Positions 7,599-16,600 of a DNA stretch of 64,000 nucleotides are shown here, piece after piece. The position numbers were made by a program, and so were the translations under genes. Each line of letters starts with the position of its first letter. Position 1 is the stretch's first letter. A model generated the notes under the pieces. The model saw nothing but the letters and a program-made list of their open reading frames with translations. It was not told where the DNA came from and did no database searches. The DNA is from an uncultured Anaeroplasmataceae bacterium (GTDB taxonomy: Bacteria > Bacillota_I > Bacilli_A > Acholeplasmatales > Anaeroplasmataceae): the NCBI GenBank assembly GCA_947629825.1, contig CANRFF010000001.1:186001-250000 (forward strand), given 5' to 3'.

Positions 7599-9287
7599 AT
7601 GAACTATTTAGAAAAAGCAGAACAATGGAAAAAGAATCCGAATTTGGATCCGACTTTGAAAAAAGAATTGGATGGAATGGACGATAAGGCATTACAGGAA
7701 GCCTTCACGACGGATTTGGAATTCGGTACCGGAGGATTGAGAGGAATTCTGGGTGCCGGAACGAATCGGATGAATATCTATATCGTTTCGAAAGCGACGT
7801 TGGGCTTCGGTCGGTATTTATCCCGCTTTCCGAACGCTTTAAATCGCGGCGTTGCGATTTCTCATGACAATCGTCATCAATCCAAAGAATTTGCGAGAAT
7901 TTCGGCAGAAGTTTTATCGACATTGGGATTTCATGTCTATCTGTTTGAATCCTTAAGACCGACTCCGGAATTATCTTTTGCGGTTCGGCACTTCGGTTGT
8001 GTCGGCGGAATTATGATTACGGCGTCTCACAATCCGAAAGAATACAACGGATATAAGATTTATGACGAAAGCGGTTGTCAGTTGGTTCCGAAAGATGCGG
8101 ATCAGGTCATTGAAGAAATCAATCGGATTGACGATTATTTTGCGATCGATCATTCGAAAAATCATGAAAAAATCCAATATATCGGCAAAGACGTCGACGA
8201 TGTTTACATTCAAGAAGTCAAAAAGATTATTTTACGGCCGAATCTGAAAAAAGATTTCAAATTGGTTTATACCCCGTTACACGGAACGGGACAAGTATTT
8301 GCTCCGCAGGTACTTCAGAGTGTGGGATATGACGTTTATCCGCTTGCTTGTCAGATGACGAACGATCCGGATTTTTCCGGAGTGAAAACGTCCAATCCGG
8401 AAAATAAAGAAGCCTATGATGAGGCGATTGCGTACGCCAAAGAAATCGGTGCGAAGATTGTGCTTGCGACCGATCCGGACGCCGATCGTTTGGGAATTGC
8501 CGTAGAACATGACGGAGAATATGTTTTGTTTACGGGAAACCAGACGGCTTCCTTGGTTTTGGATTATATTTTAAAGACGAGAAAAGAACTGAAAACTTTA
8601 CCGAAAGACGGATATGTGTTTACGACAAACGTATCTTCCACCTTACCGATTGCGATTGCCGAAAAGTACGGAATGAAAGTGGAAATTACGTTGACGGGCT
8701 TTAAATTCATCGGCGAGAAAGCAAGAGAAATGGAATCCGGAAAGGGAACGTATGTCTTCGGTTTTGAAGAGTCTTACGGCTGTCTGATTTCGGATTGTGT
8801 TCGTGATAAAGATTCCATTCAGGCGATTTTGATGTTGTGTGAAACGGCGGCCTATTATCGTGAAAAAGGAATGGATCTGGTAGACGCTTTGAATGCGATT
8901 TACGAAGAGTACGGTTATTATAAAGAAGGAATTACCAATATCGGTCTTCAGGGGTTGGAAGGCGCTGCCAAAATCAAACGGATTATGGAATATTTCAGAA
9001 CGACCGATATCGCTTTGAAAGGATTTGAAATTCTTGCGAAAGATGATGTTCGTTTGGGAATCCATTCTGACTTTGTCCACGATAAAGTTTCTCGGATTCA
9101 ACTTCCTTCCAGCAATGTGATCAAATATTATCTCAATGACAATATGTGGTTTGTTTTAAGACCTTCCGGAACGGAACCGAAATTGAAAGTTTATTACGGA
9201 GTTGTCGGTGCGACCAAAGAAGAATCTGAACGGAAATTGGAAGAATTATCGAAAGAAGTTTTGGAAATCGTTCATTTGATTAAGTAA
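7599..9287 (+). CDS. pgcA: Alpha-phosphoglucomutase / phosphomannomutase
   Basis: A 562-residue alpha-D-phosphohexomutase, length as in B. subtilis PgcA. It interconverts glucose 1-phosphate and 6-phosphate for UDP-glucose, glycolipid and wall polymer synthesis. All four signature loops are seen: phosphoserine Ser143 in TASHNPKEYNGYK, metal loop DPDADRLG, sugar loop GFEESYG, and phosphate loop RPSGTEPKLK near the C-terminus. The CAAAGGAG site supports the ATG at 7599. Monocistronic, with its own promoter and terminator. Confidence 0.95.
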   Translation: MNYLEKAEQWKKNPNLDPTLKKELDGMDDKALQEAFTTDLEFGTGGLRGILGAGTNRMNIYIVSKATLGFGRYLSRFPNALNRGVAISHDNRHQSKEFARISAEVLSTLGFHVYLFESLRPTPELSFAVRHFGCVGGIMITASHNPKEYNGYKIYDESGCQLVPKDADQVIEEINRIDDYFAIDHSKNHEKIQYIGKDVDDVYIQEVKKIILRPNLKKDFKLVYTPLHGTGQVFAPQVLQSVGYDVYPLACQMTNDPDFSGVKTSNPENKEAYDEAIAYAKEIGAKIVLATDPDADRLGIAVEHDGEYVLFTGNQTASLVLDYILKTRKELKTLPKDGYVFTTNVSSTLPIAIAEKYGMKVEITLTGFKFIGEKAREMESGKGTYVFGFEESYGCLISDCVRDKDSIQAILMLCETAAYYREKGMDLVDALNAIYEEYGYYKEGITNIGLQGLEGAAKIKRIMEYFRTTDIALKGFEILAKDDVRLGIHSDFVHDKVSRIQLPSSNVIKYYLNDNMWFVLRPSGTEPKLKVYYGVVGATKEESERKLEELSKEVLEIVHLIK

Positions 9288-9293
9288 ACAAAA

Positions 9294-9328
9294 CCGGCTT
9301 GTGTATCCAAAAACAAGCCGGGTTTTTT
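9294..9328 (+). terminator. Rho-independent terminator after pgcA
   Basis: Perfect 9-bp stem CCGGCTTGT (9294-9302) / ACAAGCCGG (9313-9321), then a six-T run. Confidence 0.95.
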
Positions 9329-9380
9329 ATTTGAAAAAATCTTTCTTGTTTTAAAGGAATCGAAGGGGACTGAAAAAGAG

Positions 9381-9389
9381 TTTGTCAAT
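9381..9389 (+). promoter_or_regulatory. Possible Spo0A box upstream of spoIIGA
   Basis: TTTGTCAAT matches the Spo0A consensus TTTGTCRAA at eight of nine bases. spoIIG is a classic Spo0A-activated operon in B. subtilis. One imperfect site about 100 bases upstream, on the far side of a hairpin, is only suggestive. Confidence 0.3.
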
Positions 9390-9399
9390 GCGTTGGAAT

Positions 9400-9428
9400 C
9401 CATGTAGAAATACATGGTTTTTTTTATT
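9400..9428 (+). terminator. Hairpin with GAAA loop and U-run upstream of spoIIGA
   Basis: CCATGTA (9400-9406), GAAA loop, TACATGG (9411-9417), then eight T. It has the full form of a terminator and would insulate the sporulation operon from upstream reading. It also argues against the longer spoIIGA start at 9382, which would have to be translated through it. Confidence 0.8.
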
Positions 9429-9444
9429 TTTGTTTTCCTCTTTT

Positions 9445-9477
9445 TCAACATTTTTTTGGATTGCTTTTTTTTATACT
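9445..9477 (+). promoter_or_regulatory. Probable spoIIG promoter with long spacer
   Basis: A -10 TATACT at 9472-9477 lies six bases before the ATG at 9484. No -35 is found at the normal 17-bp distance; the nearest is TCAACA (9445-9450), 21 bp away. The B. subtilis spoIIG promoter also has an over-long spacer and needs Spo0A. The predicted start point falls on or next to the ATG. Confidence 0.5.
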
Positions 9478-9483
9478 TGCATT

Positions 9484-10203
9484 ATGAAATATATAGAGCT
9501 GATTGTGTTAATCAATTTGGTGATTCATTGTTCTTTTATCTTTGTGGCTTATTATTTGCTGCGGATGAAATGTAATCGGATCACGATATTTATTTCATGT
9601 CTGTTGGATATGGGATATGTCCTGCTTTATCTGTTTTATCCATATTCTTTGGAACCGTATCGATATGTTTGTATTTTAGTCATTTCGATCGTTCCTTTTA
9701 TCACGAAAGGAGTTGTGCGTTGTCTGATGCTGTGCTTGGTATATCTGATGCTTAATTTTACGTTGGGAGGGAGTGCCGGAATTTTATTTCATATTATGAA
9801 TCATTTCGGTTCGGTTTTGCTTTCGTTGGGAATCATTTTGTTTTTGACGGGCATTTATTTGCTTTATAAAAAATTCCATTTTCGTCCGGATGTACTGGAG
9901 TATGAAATTCTGATCGAAGATGAAAATCGTAAGATTTATCTGAACGGATTTTGCGATACGGGGAATTTTTTATCCACAGATGACAATATTCCGATTGTTT
10001 TTCTGAAAAATAATTTGCGGATCGGCCACTATTACAAGACGATTCAGATGCAAAGTTTGTCTGTAACCAAGTCGATTCCGATTTTCGAGGTCAAAAGTTT
10101 CAAAATCAAAATCAAAAATAAATATGTTTCCAAAGATGTTTATATTGCCTATGGCGATATTGCGTTCAATGTGATGTTCGGTTCGAATTTATTGGGAGGA
10201 TAG
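9484..10203 (+). CDS. spoIIGA: SpoIIGA-like sporulation sigma-E-activating protease
   Basis: A 239-residue membrane protein matching SpoIIGA, the mother-cell protease that cleaves pro-sigma-E. About five hydrophobic helices fill residues 1-128, followed by a compact aspartic-protease-like domain with the catalytic Asp158 in FCDTGN (DSGN in B. subtilis). It is shorter than the 309-residue B. subtilis protein, mostly in the C-terminal domain. The start at 9484 (MKYIELIVLINL) was chosen because SpoIIGA proteins begin with such a helix; the longer frame from 9382 crosses a terminator hairpin. No ribosome binding site is visible, so translation may be leaderless. sigE follows one base after the stop. 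Confidence 0.85.
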   Translation: MKYIELIVLINLVIHCSFIFVAYYLLRMKCNRITIFISCLLDMGYVLLYLFYPYSLEPYRYVCILVISIVPFITKGVVRCLMLCLVYLMLNFTLGGSAGILFHIMNHFGSVLLSLGIILFLTGIYLLYKKFHFRPDVLEYEILIEDENRKIYLNGFCDTGNFLSTDDNIPIVFLKNNLRIGHYYKTIQMQSLSVTKSIPIFEVKSFKIKIKNKYVSKDVYIAYGDIAFNVMFGSNLLGG

Positions 10204-10204
10204 A

Positions 10205-10912
10205 ATGCTTTTATTTAAACTGATTGCCAAATTGTTTTCCAAAAAAGATGAAGTTTGTTACTTGTTCAATCAATTATCTTTGCCGGAACCTCTTTCGGAA
10301 GAAGAGGAACGGGAGTGTATTTCCAAATGGCTGAATCATGATTTGGAAGCCCGAAACAAATTGATTGAGCATAATATGCGATTGGTGGTGTTTATCGCAA
10401 AGCGCTTTGAATCACCGAAAGTGTTGTTGGAAGATTTGATCTCGATTGGATCGATGGGCTTGATTAAGGGGGTGGAAACGTTCAAATCAGACAAAAATAT
10501 CAAATTGGCAACGTATGCTTCCCGTTGTATCGAAAACGAAATTTTAATGTTTCTGCGGAAAGTCAGCAAGCAAAAGAATGAAGTTTCTTTGGATGAGGCT
10601 CTTAATGTCGACGGCGATGGGAACGAACTTTTACTCGCAGATGTCATTCCGACCAATCAGGTGTTGGCGTTGGATGAGGCGATTACCAATGAGCAGGAGC
10701 GGTTGATGTATGAGGCGGTGGAGTCTCTTCGCCCTCGGGAAAAAGAAATCATCATTATGCGATTCGGGTTGTATAAGACGACGGAATATACGCAAAAAGA
10801 GGTGGCGGAAAAGTTGGGAATCTCCCAAAGTTATATTTCCAGACTGGAAAAAAAGATTATCGATAAACTGAAAATCGAGATGGAGAAAAAGTTGACAATT
10901 GCTTCCAAGTAG
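10205..10912 (+). CDS. sigE: RNA polymerase sporulation sigma factor, pro-sigma-E
   Basis: A 235-residue sigma-70-family factor matching the mother-cell sigma-E. Region 2 holds RLVVFIAKRFES, EDLISIGSMGLIKGVETF and IKLATYASRCIENEILMFLR; region 4 ends with TQKEVAEKLGISQSYISRLEKKI. The DEALNVDGDGNELLLADV linker is highly typical of SigE. The N-terminal pro-sequence is only about 18 residues (FKLIAKLFSKKDEVCY) against about 27 in B. subtilis, keeping the DEV-x-Y processing context. It starts one base after the spoIIGA stop, so activating protease and precursor are made together. Confidence 0.95.
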   Translation: MLLFKLIAKLFSKKDEVCYLFNQLSLPEPLSEEEERECISKWLNHDLEARNKLIEHNMRLVVFIAKRFESPKVLLEDLISIGSMGLIKGVETFKSDKNIKLATYASRCIENEILMFLRKVSKQKNEVSLDEALNVDGDGNELLLADVIPTNQVLALDEAITNEQERLMYEAVESLRPREKEIIIMRFGLYKTTEYTQKEVAEKLGISQSYISRLEKKIIDKLKIEMEKKLTIASK

Positions 10913-10913
10913 T

Positions 10914-10943
10914 GAATAAACCACGTAAAAGTCTTCCATATTA
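10914..10943 (+). promoter_or_regulatory. Sigma-G/sigma-F-type forespore promoter of sigG
   Basis: GAATA (10914-10918), an 18-bp spacer, and CATATTA (10937-10943). These fit the sigma-G consensus gHATr-N18-cATnhTA, which overlaps that of sigma-F. It begins two bases after the sigE stop codon, and transcription would start near 10950, 13 bases before the sigG ATG. In B. subtilis sigG is transcribed by sigma-F and by sigma-G itself. Confidence 0.75.
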
Positions 10944-10962
10944 AAATTGAAAGGAAGATTTT

Positions 10963-11733
10963 ATGCACAAAGTTGAAATTACGGGTGTAGATACTTCTAA
11001 GCTGAAAACACTGTCCAATGCGGAACAACAGGAACTACTTCAAAAAATCAAAGACGGTGATATGAAGGCGAGAGAAAAGATGATTCAGGGAAACTTGAAA
11101 TTGGTGTTGTCGGTGTTAAAACGATTCAATGATCGAAGAGAAAATTTAGATGATTTATTTCAAGTGGGTTGTATCGGTCTGATGAAGGCCATTGACAATT
11201 TTGATTTGTCACATAACGTGCGGTTTTCAACCTATGCCTGTCCTATGATTATCGGTGAAGTTCGAAGACATTTACGTGATAACGGTTCTATCAGAGTATC
11301 GAGGAGTTATAAAGACATTGCTTACAAAGCCATTGCCTTTAAAGACAGATATACTCAGGAACACCATAAAGAACCGTCGATTAACGAAATTGCGGAAGCA
11401 ATCAATGCGGATAGTGTCGATATCGTTTTGGCTTTGGAGGCCATTCAGGATACCATCAGTATGTCTACGCCGATTTATGACAACGGCGGAGATGTGATCG
11501 AATTGGAAGATCAACTGGGCGGAAATGACTATATAACGGAAAATTGGATGCGCAGTAATATGATCAAAGAAGCCTTTGCGAAATTATCCAAACGGGAACA
11601 GGCGATCATTTACGATCGCTATTATCTGGATAAAACACAAATGGAGATTGCCGAGGAATTGGATATTTCGCAGGCACAGGTTTCCCGTCTGGAAAAGACA
11701 GCGCTCAAAACGATGTATGACTATATGAAATAA
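10963..11733 (+). CDS. sigG: RNA polymerase sporulation sigma factor sigma-G
   Basis: A 256-residue sigma factor matching the late forespore sigma-G. The start HKVEITGVDTSKL closely follows the SigG-specific N-terminus, and LDDLFQVGCIGLMKAIDNFDLSHNVRFSTYA in region 2 is nearly family-invariant. IRVSRSYKDIAYKA (region 3) and QMEIAEELDISQAQVSRLEK (region 4 helix-turn-helix) complete it. GAAAGGAAG precedes the ATG. The spoIIGA-sigE-sigG order is that of endospore-forming Firmicutes and shows that this genome encodes both compartment programmes. Confidence 0.96.
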   Translation: MHKVEITGVDTSKLKTLSNAEQQELLQKIKDGDMKAREKMIQGNLKLVLSVLKRFNDRRENLDDLFQVGCIGLMKAIDNFDLSHNVRFSTYACPMIIGEVRRHLRDNGSIRVSRSYKDIAYKAIAFKDRYTQEHHKEPSINEIAEAINADSVDIVLALEAIQDTISMSTPIYDNGGDVIELEDQLGGNDYITENWMRSNMIKEAFAKLSKREQAIIYDRYYLDKTQMEIAEELDISQAQVSRLEKTALKTMYDYMK

Positions 11734-11758
11734 AAACCGATTTCGGTTTTTATTTTTT
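11732..11758 (+). terminator. Rho-independent terminator after sigG
   Basis: AAAAACCG (11732-11739), ATTT loop, CGGTTTTT (11744-11751), then a T-rich tail. The stem overlaps the sigG stop codon. Confidence 0.85.
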
Positions 11759-11782
11759 TATGAACGGCAATCGATTGTATGG

Positions 11783-11811
11783 TTGAGTTTTTTTTTATTT
11801 TGTGATAAGAT
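11783..11811 (+). promoter_or_regulatory. Probable promoter of ppa-ychF
   Basis: TTGAGT (11783-11788), 17-bp spacer and TAAGAT (11806-11811) with an extended -10 TGA in front. A TATAAT at 11822-11827 also exists, but it would start transcription inside the ribosome binding site. Confidence 0.5.
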
Positions 11812-11841
11812 TATTAAAGAATATAATTAGAGGTGAATGAA

Positions 11842-12372
11842 ATGAATATCTGGCATGATGTTGACAACGATCGTATCAAAGCGTCCGATTTCCTCGCTTG
11901 TATCGAGATTCCCAAGGGAAGCAAGAAAAAATATGAGTTGGATAAAGAAACCGGAATGATTATTCTGGATCGGATTTTATATACGTCTACTCACTATCCG
12001 GCAAATTACGGCTTTATTCCGAGAACCTATTCTCAGGACAAAGACCCGCTGGATGTTTTGGTTCTTTGTAATGAGGCGTTTGATCCGTTGGTTCTGGTGA
12101 AATGTTTTCCGATTGGCGTCGTCCGGATGGTCGATCAATCCGAAGCCGATGAAAAGATTATTGCGGTCTGTCAAAACGATCCGTCGATGAACGGGTATAA
12201 AGATATCAGCGAACTTCCGCAACATTATTTTGACGAAATCTGTCACTTTTTCAGCGTATATAAATCATTGGAAGGAAAACAGACGGTGGTTACGGAAGTA
12301 TTGGGAGCAGAAGAAGCTCGGGAAACAATTCAAGAGGCCATCGATGCCTATAATCAGTTGTATTTGAAATAA
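11842..12372 (+). CDS. ppa: Inorganic pyrophosphatase, family I
   Basis: A 176-residue soluble pyrophosphatase that hydrolyses PPi from biosynthesis to phosphate. The family I signature is seen in DKDPLDVLVL, with further active-site pieces KYELDKETG, YPANYGFIPRTY and DEKIIAV. The ATG at 11842 (MNIWHDV) agrees with close homologues and sits well behind TAGAGGTGA; the open frame extends to a GTG at 11833 inside that ribosome binding site and is not used. ychF follows after 13 bases, probably on the same mRNA. Confidence 0.95.
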   Translation: MNIWHDVDNDRIKASDFLACIEIPKGSKKKYELDKETGMIILDRILYTSTHYPANYGFIPRTYSQDKDPLDVLVLCNEAFDPLVLVKCFPIGVVRMVDQSEADEKIIAVCQNDPSMNGYKDISELPQHYFDEICHFFSVYKSLEGKQTVVTEVLGAEEARETIQEAIDAYNQLYLK

Positions 12373-12385
12373 GGGAGATTGAACA

Positions 12386-13486
12386 ATGGCATTAACTGCA
12401 GGAATTATCGGACTTCCCAATGTCGGTAAGTCCACTTTGTTCAATGCGATTACAAAGGCAGGGGCTTTGGCGGCCAATTATCCGTTTGCGACCATTGAAC
12501 CGAATGTGGGGATTGTTGCCGTACCGGACGAAAGACTGACGGTATTGACGGAAATGTATCACCCGAAAAAATCCACTCCGGCTTCTTGTGAATTTACCGA
12601 CATTGCCGGTTTGGTCAAAGGAGCGTCCAAAGGCGAGGGTTTGGGAAATCAATTTCTCGGAAATATCCGGAATTGCGATGCGATCATCGAAGTGGTACGC
12701 TGTTTCGAAAACGGGAATATCACCCATGTCGAAGGAAGTGTCGATCCGGTTCGGGACGTGGAAATCATCCATACGGAATTGGTTCTGGCGGATCTGGATG
12801 CGGTATTGAAAAGAATTCAGAAAGTGGAAAAAAAGGCTCAGTCCAAAGTTGACGATGCCCCTTTGGAATATGCATTATTGAAAAAAATCGAAGAGCATTT
12901 GTTGAAAGAACAACCGGTTCGGACATTGTCCTTATCCGATCAGGAACAAAAGTATTTGAAAACGTACGGATTTTTGACGGCCAAACCGTTTATGTTGGTC
13001 GCAAATATCAAAGAGTCGTCGATTTCTCATCTGGAAGAAGATCCGCACTACCAAAAACTATATGCTTACGGAAAAGAACATCACTTGAAAGTGGTACCGA
13101 TTTCGGCACAGATCGAATCGGAGTTGGCCTTGTTGTCCAAAGAAGACCAGCAGTTGTTTTTGGAAGATTTACAGTTGGAAGAACCCGGATTGAATCGTTT
13201 GATCAAAGAAACCTATGCTCTTTTGGGCTATGCGACGTTTTTTACCACCGGTCCCGATGAGGTTCGGGCATGGACATTTAAAAAAGGAATGCTTGCTCCG
13301 CAATGTGCCGGAATCATTCATTCCGATTTTGAAAGAGGATTCATTCGGGCGGAAACCGTTTCTTATCGGGATTTGATTTCTTCGAAAACGATGATCAAAG
13401 CCAAAGAAGCGGGACTGGTTCGTCAAGAAGGCAAAGATTATGCGGTTCAGGACGGAGATATCCTCCTTTTCAAATTCAATGTATAA
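12386..13486 (+). CDS. ychF: Ribosome-associated ATPase YchF/OLA1
   Basis: A 366-residue TRAFAC P-loop protein of the Obg group that prefers ATP. It has G1 GLPNVGKS (residues 9-16), G3 [20 protein letters not shown], and the non-canonical G4 VANIKE in place of NKxD, which is the basis of ATP use in the family. A coiled-coil insert at about 130-200 and a C-terminal TGS domain ([28 protein letters not shown]) complete it. It binds ribosomes and is linked to stress responses. Usual length, GGGAGATTG ribosome binding site. Confidence 0.96.
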   Translation: MALTAGIIGLPNVGKSTLFNAITKAGALAANYPFATIEPNVGIVAVPDERLTVLTEMYHPKKSTPASCEFTDIAGLVKGASKGEGLGNQFLGNIRNCDAIIEVVRCFENGNITHVEGSVDPVRDVEIIHTELVLADLDAVLKRIQKVEKKAQSKVDDAPLEYALLKKIEEHLLKEQPVRTLSLSDQEQKYLKTYGFLTAKPFMLVANIKESSISHLEEDPHYQKLYAYGKEHHLKVVPISAQIESELALLSKEDQQLFLEDLQLEEPGLNRLIKETYALLGYATFFTTGPDEVRAWTFKKGMLAPQCAGIIHSDFERGFIRAETVSYRDLISSKTMIKAKEAGLVRQEGKDYAVQDGDILLFKFNV

Positions 13487-13510
13487 GAGAAAATTCATAG
13501 GAAATCAGCA

Positions 13511-13536
13511 AAAGAGGAAGAACTTCCTCTTTTTTT
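13511..13536 (+). terminator. Rho-independent terminator after ychF
   Basis: AGAGGAA (13513-13519), GAAC loop, TTCCTCT (13524-13530), seven T. Flanking A-T pairs extend the stem. Confidence 0.9.
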
Positions 13537-13545
13537 CTGTCAAAA

Positions 13546-13553
13546 TTCGACAA
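13546..13553 (-). promoter_or_regulatory. Spo0A-box match in the surface-protein promoter region
   Basis: On the minus strand this reads TTGTCGAA (TTTTGTCGAATT in context), a full match to the Spo0A consensus, eight bases before the -35. It could let the sporulation master regulator act on the surface gene. One short match can occur by chance. Confidence 0.35.
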
Positions 13554-13560
13554 AATTTGA

Positions 13561-13590
13561 TTGACAAAATCATAGGGGGGGGGGTATAAT
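13561..13590 (+). promoter_or_regulatory. Promoter with poly-G spacer, candidate phase-variable switch
   Basis: Perfect -35 TTGACA (13561-13566) and perfect -10 TATAAT (13585-13590). The 18-bp spacer ends in a run of ten G (13575-13584) directly against the -10. Loss of one G would give the ideal 17-bp spacer; gain or further loss would weaken the promoter. The layout matches the known poly-G promoter switch of Neisseria porA. Confidence 0.85.
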
Positions 13591-13645
13591 AAAATCAATC
13601 AGTCGGTATTTTAAGAAAATTTGATAATTATAAGAGGTGGAAAAT

Positions 13646-16600
13646 ATGAAAAAAATTGCTTTTTATAGAAAACCATGGTTTATTGTCGGAGGTTTCCTTG
13701 TTTTCTTTCTTGTTTTGACAAGTATCCCCATTCTTTTGAGAAATGAAGGAAAAGAAGAACCGACACATACACAAATGAAATATTCACAGCAAGTGGAAAG
13801 CCCAGATTATCCGGATTTAATTTTCCGAAAAATTCCGACTTGTGAGTATTCTTATTCCGATTGTGCCAATTATGCAGTTTCGGTGAGTGTCAAAGACTCC
13901 GAGATTTCTGGAGAGGGTGGAGTTTTGGAAATTCCTTCTGTGATTGACACTTTGGATGATGGTAAACGCGTTTATGTAGAAGCGGTTGACGACTATGCTT
14001 TTGCCAATTGTACCAATATTACGGAAATTGTTTTGCCGGACAGCGTATGGAGTATCGGGGATTTTGCATTTGCAAATGATTATCAACTCACACGATTGGT
14101 TATACCTTCCAGTATTCATTATTTTGGTGACGGAAATTTCTTTCAAAATGGTTCTTGGAATGAGGAACTTTTTTATAATGATGGTGGAATTTATTATTTA
14201 AAGGATCAGGCTGACCAACCGGTTGCGATGGTTGGAGCGGAATACGTTGGTGCATATCTGGATTTGGGGGGAGCAACGTATCAGGTACCATATTCTTGTC
14301 GGGTTGTTCTTTCACAAGCATTTAAGCAAGTACAAATAAACGGAACGTTGAATTTTTCTTCCGCATCTATTTATCATTATGGAAGTGAAGCATTTTATGA
14401 TGCACATTTTTCTGACTCGCTGTATTTGACTTATTTATGGTATGTGGCGATGCGACAGGGAGGTATCGGAGAACGTATTTTTAATCCGAGTAATTGGCAG
14501 TATAACGGATATGATGAAATTTTATCTTTGGATGATCAAGGTAATCTCATCGCGACAATCCCCGACTATAACGGCCGTGACAGTTATAAAATTTTAATTG
14601 CTGCTTCGGATCGAGAAGAGGTTACTTTTCCGTCAGGTTATATTGTGGCAGATGGTGCGCTGATTGATACACACCCTAAAAAATTGTTGGTAAGTCCGGA
14701 TGTAATGGATATCGGAGAAAATCTGTTTGGACGTTCTGCGGAATATTCTTTGGAGTATTATATGGATAGCTTCGCCGACGCACCGAATACTTTGGAATCC
14801 ATTGAAACTTTTGGCAATGCTACTGTACGTTATGCGGCATGCAATAATATTTTATATGATCTTTTACCACCGATAGGATCTTCATCATCTTATGATGAAG
14901 AATTGATGCCGAATTATCACGAAATCGTATTGGGATGTAAAAATTCCGAATTTGTGGAACATTTCCCTGAGATTGAAGATCCCAACCTCGAATCAAATGG
15001 GGACTATTTAGTACGAATGGAAGAGTATGGTCAATGGTTGCATGACGTAATAGAGTCGGGAGAATCGTACCTTCATGGTTATTATCTGACGATTGGTGCC
15101 GGTGCTTTTTCGGGAATTGATTGGGCAGGGAAAGACCTTGTCTTGCCGGATGAAATCGCAGGAATCGGACGGTGGGCCTTTTTCGGAAGTAGATCTAATG
15201 GATCAATCCGGGTCGGTGCCGATTGCGAATATATCGGATATGGTGCTTTTTCAGATAGTTCAGTGCAATATGTTTTCTTGGATAGTGAGGTCAGTCCGGT
15301 AATCGCTCCTTATGCTTTTTACTTTTTGGAGGCAACCTGTGTTTTTTTCCCGGAAACCGTAACTTATATAGGCGATGATTGTTTCAGTAGTGCCAGTGTT
15401 GATGCGATTTATTTACCGAAAGAAAATCGTTCATATCCTTATGATACTTCATTTATAGGTGAAATATATGGTCATGTGAATGACGGTAGTAAGGAGTTAT
15501 TATTATTTGTTGAACCAGATCAATATGATTCGTATTTTCAAAATGCCGATGAAACAAATAGAAAATATTTAACGTATGAAGTGGAATTGACCTTGGAAAT
15601 TCAAAGTTTGAATCGTTCGTGGGAATATACCAAGTTATACAATAAAAGTATTCAATATGATGTAGAACACATTGAGACTTTGAGCGAGCATACCTTTTAC
15701 GTGTGGACAAAAAGTGCTACTTGGTATAATCTGCATCACGACTTCCCAAATTATTTCACGATTTCCAAAGTGGACGGATTGGATATCCACGACGGAAATA
15801 TCAGACTTACGAATACGCATTATAATATCAGCGAAATCACATTGAAATCCGATAGTTTTAATTTAATGAATAAAACTTATGACGGCAGTGTTTATCAACC
15901 ATCATTCAGTGGTTTTTATGTATCGAAAGATCTTTTTGACTTCAAGTATTATGGTGAGGCTCCGACTGTTCATGAAAACGAACTGGTTGCTCCGACGGTA
16001 GCGGGGACTTATACGGCCAATTTGACATTTAAGGATAGTTTGAAAACGACATACCATGAGGTTTGGTCATGGGATTCTTCGGTAACAGGAGATATCGTTA
16101 CGAAAAAATTTACAATTTCGCCGAGGGCTGTCGAAATTAAAATTCTTAATGTGGAGCAAACGTATGGAAATCAGGCGAAAAATTATACTCTCGGTGGAAA
16201 AGATGTTGGTTGGAAATATGTTTCTTCCAATCATCTGATTGGGGATGATGTTGAACGTTCCGTCATACTTTCCACTGATGCAACAAATGGATATCAATCG
16301 GTCGGAAAATATCCGATTACGGCTACTTTTTCGAATCCGAATTATACGGTGACCTTTACCGGTGATTTTGATGGTTCCGATGGTTATACGAGTTTAAAAG
16401 GCAAAGCGGGGATCTTTGAAATTACTCCTGCGGAGATTGGTGTCACTTTGGGACATTCTTATGTATATCAATATGGCTTGAATGTAAGTCATGAATTGAA
16501 AATCAAAGAAGAACATCTGACGTTCCAAGGTGATGTGGCTTTTGCGAGTGCTCAAGTCAAATATACGGTTTTGGCGGAATATCATTCGGGTGATGAAGAA

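Noticed and set aside
9382-9483. Longer N-terminus for spoIIGA from a TTG at 9382
   Set aside because: It would translate through a terminator hairpin and gives a low-complexity Phe-rich stretch not found in SpoIIGA; the Met at 9484 matches the family start.
13575-13584. Poly-G run as a sequencing error
   Set aside because: Cannot be excluded without reads, but the exact placement between perfect -35 and -10 boxes upstream of a surface gene favours a real, functional tract.
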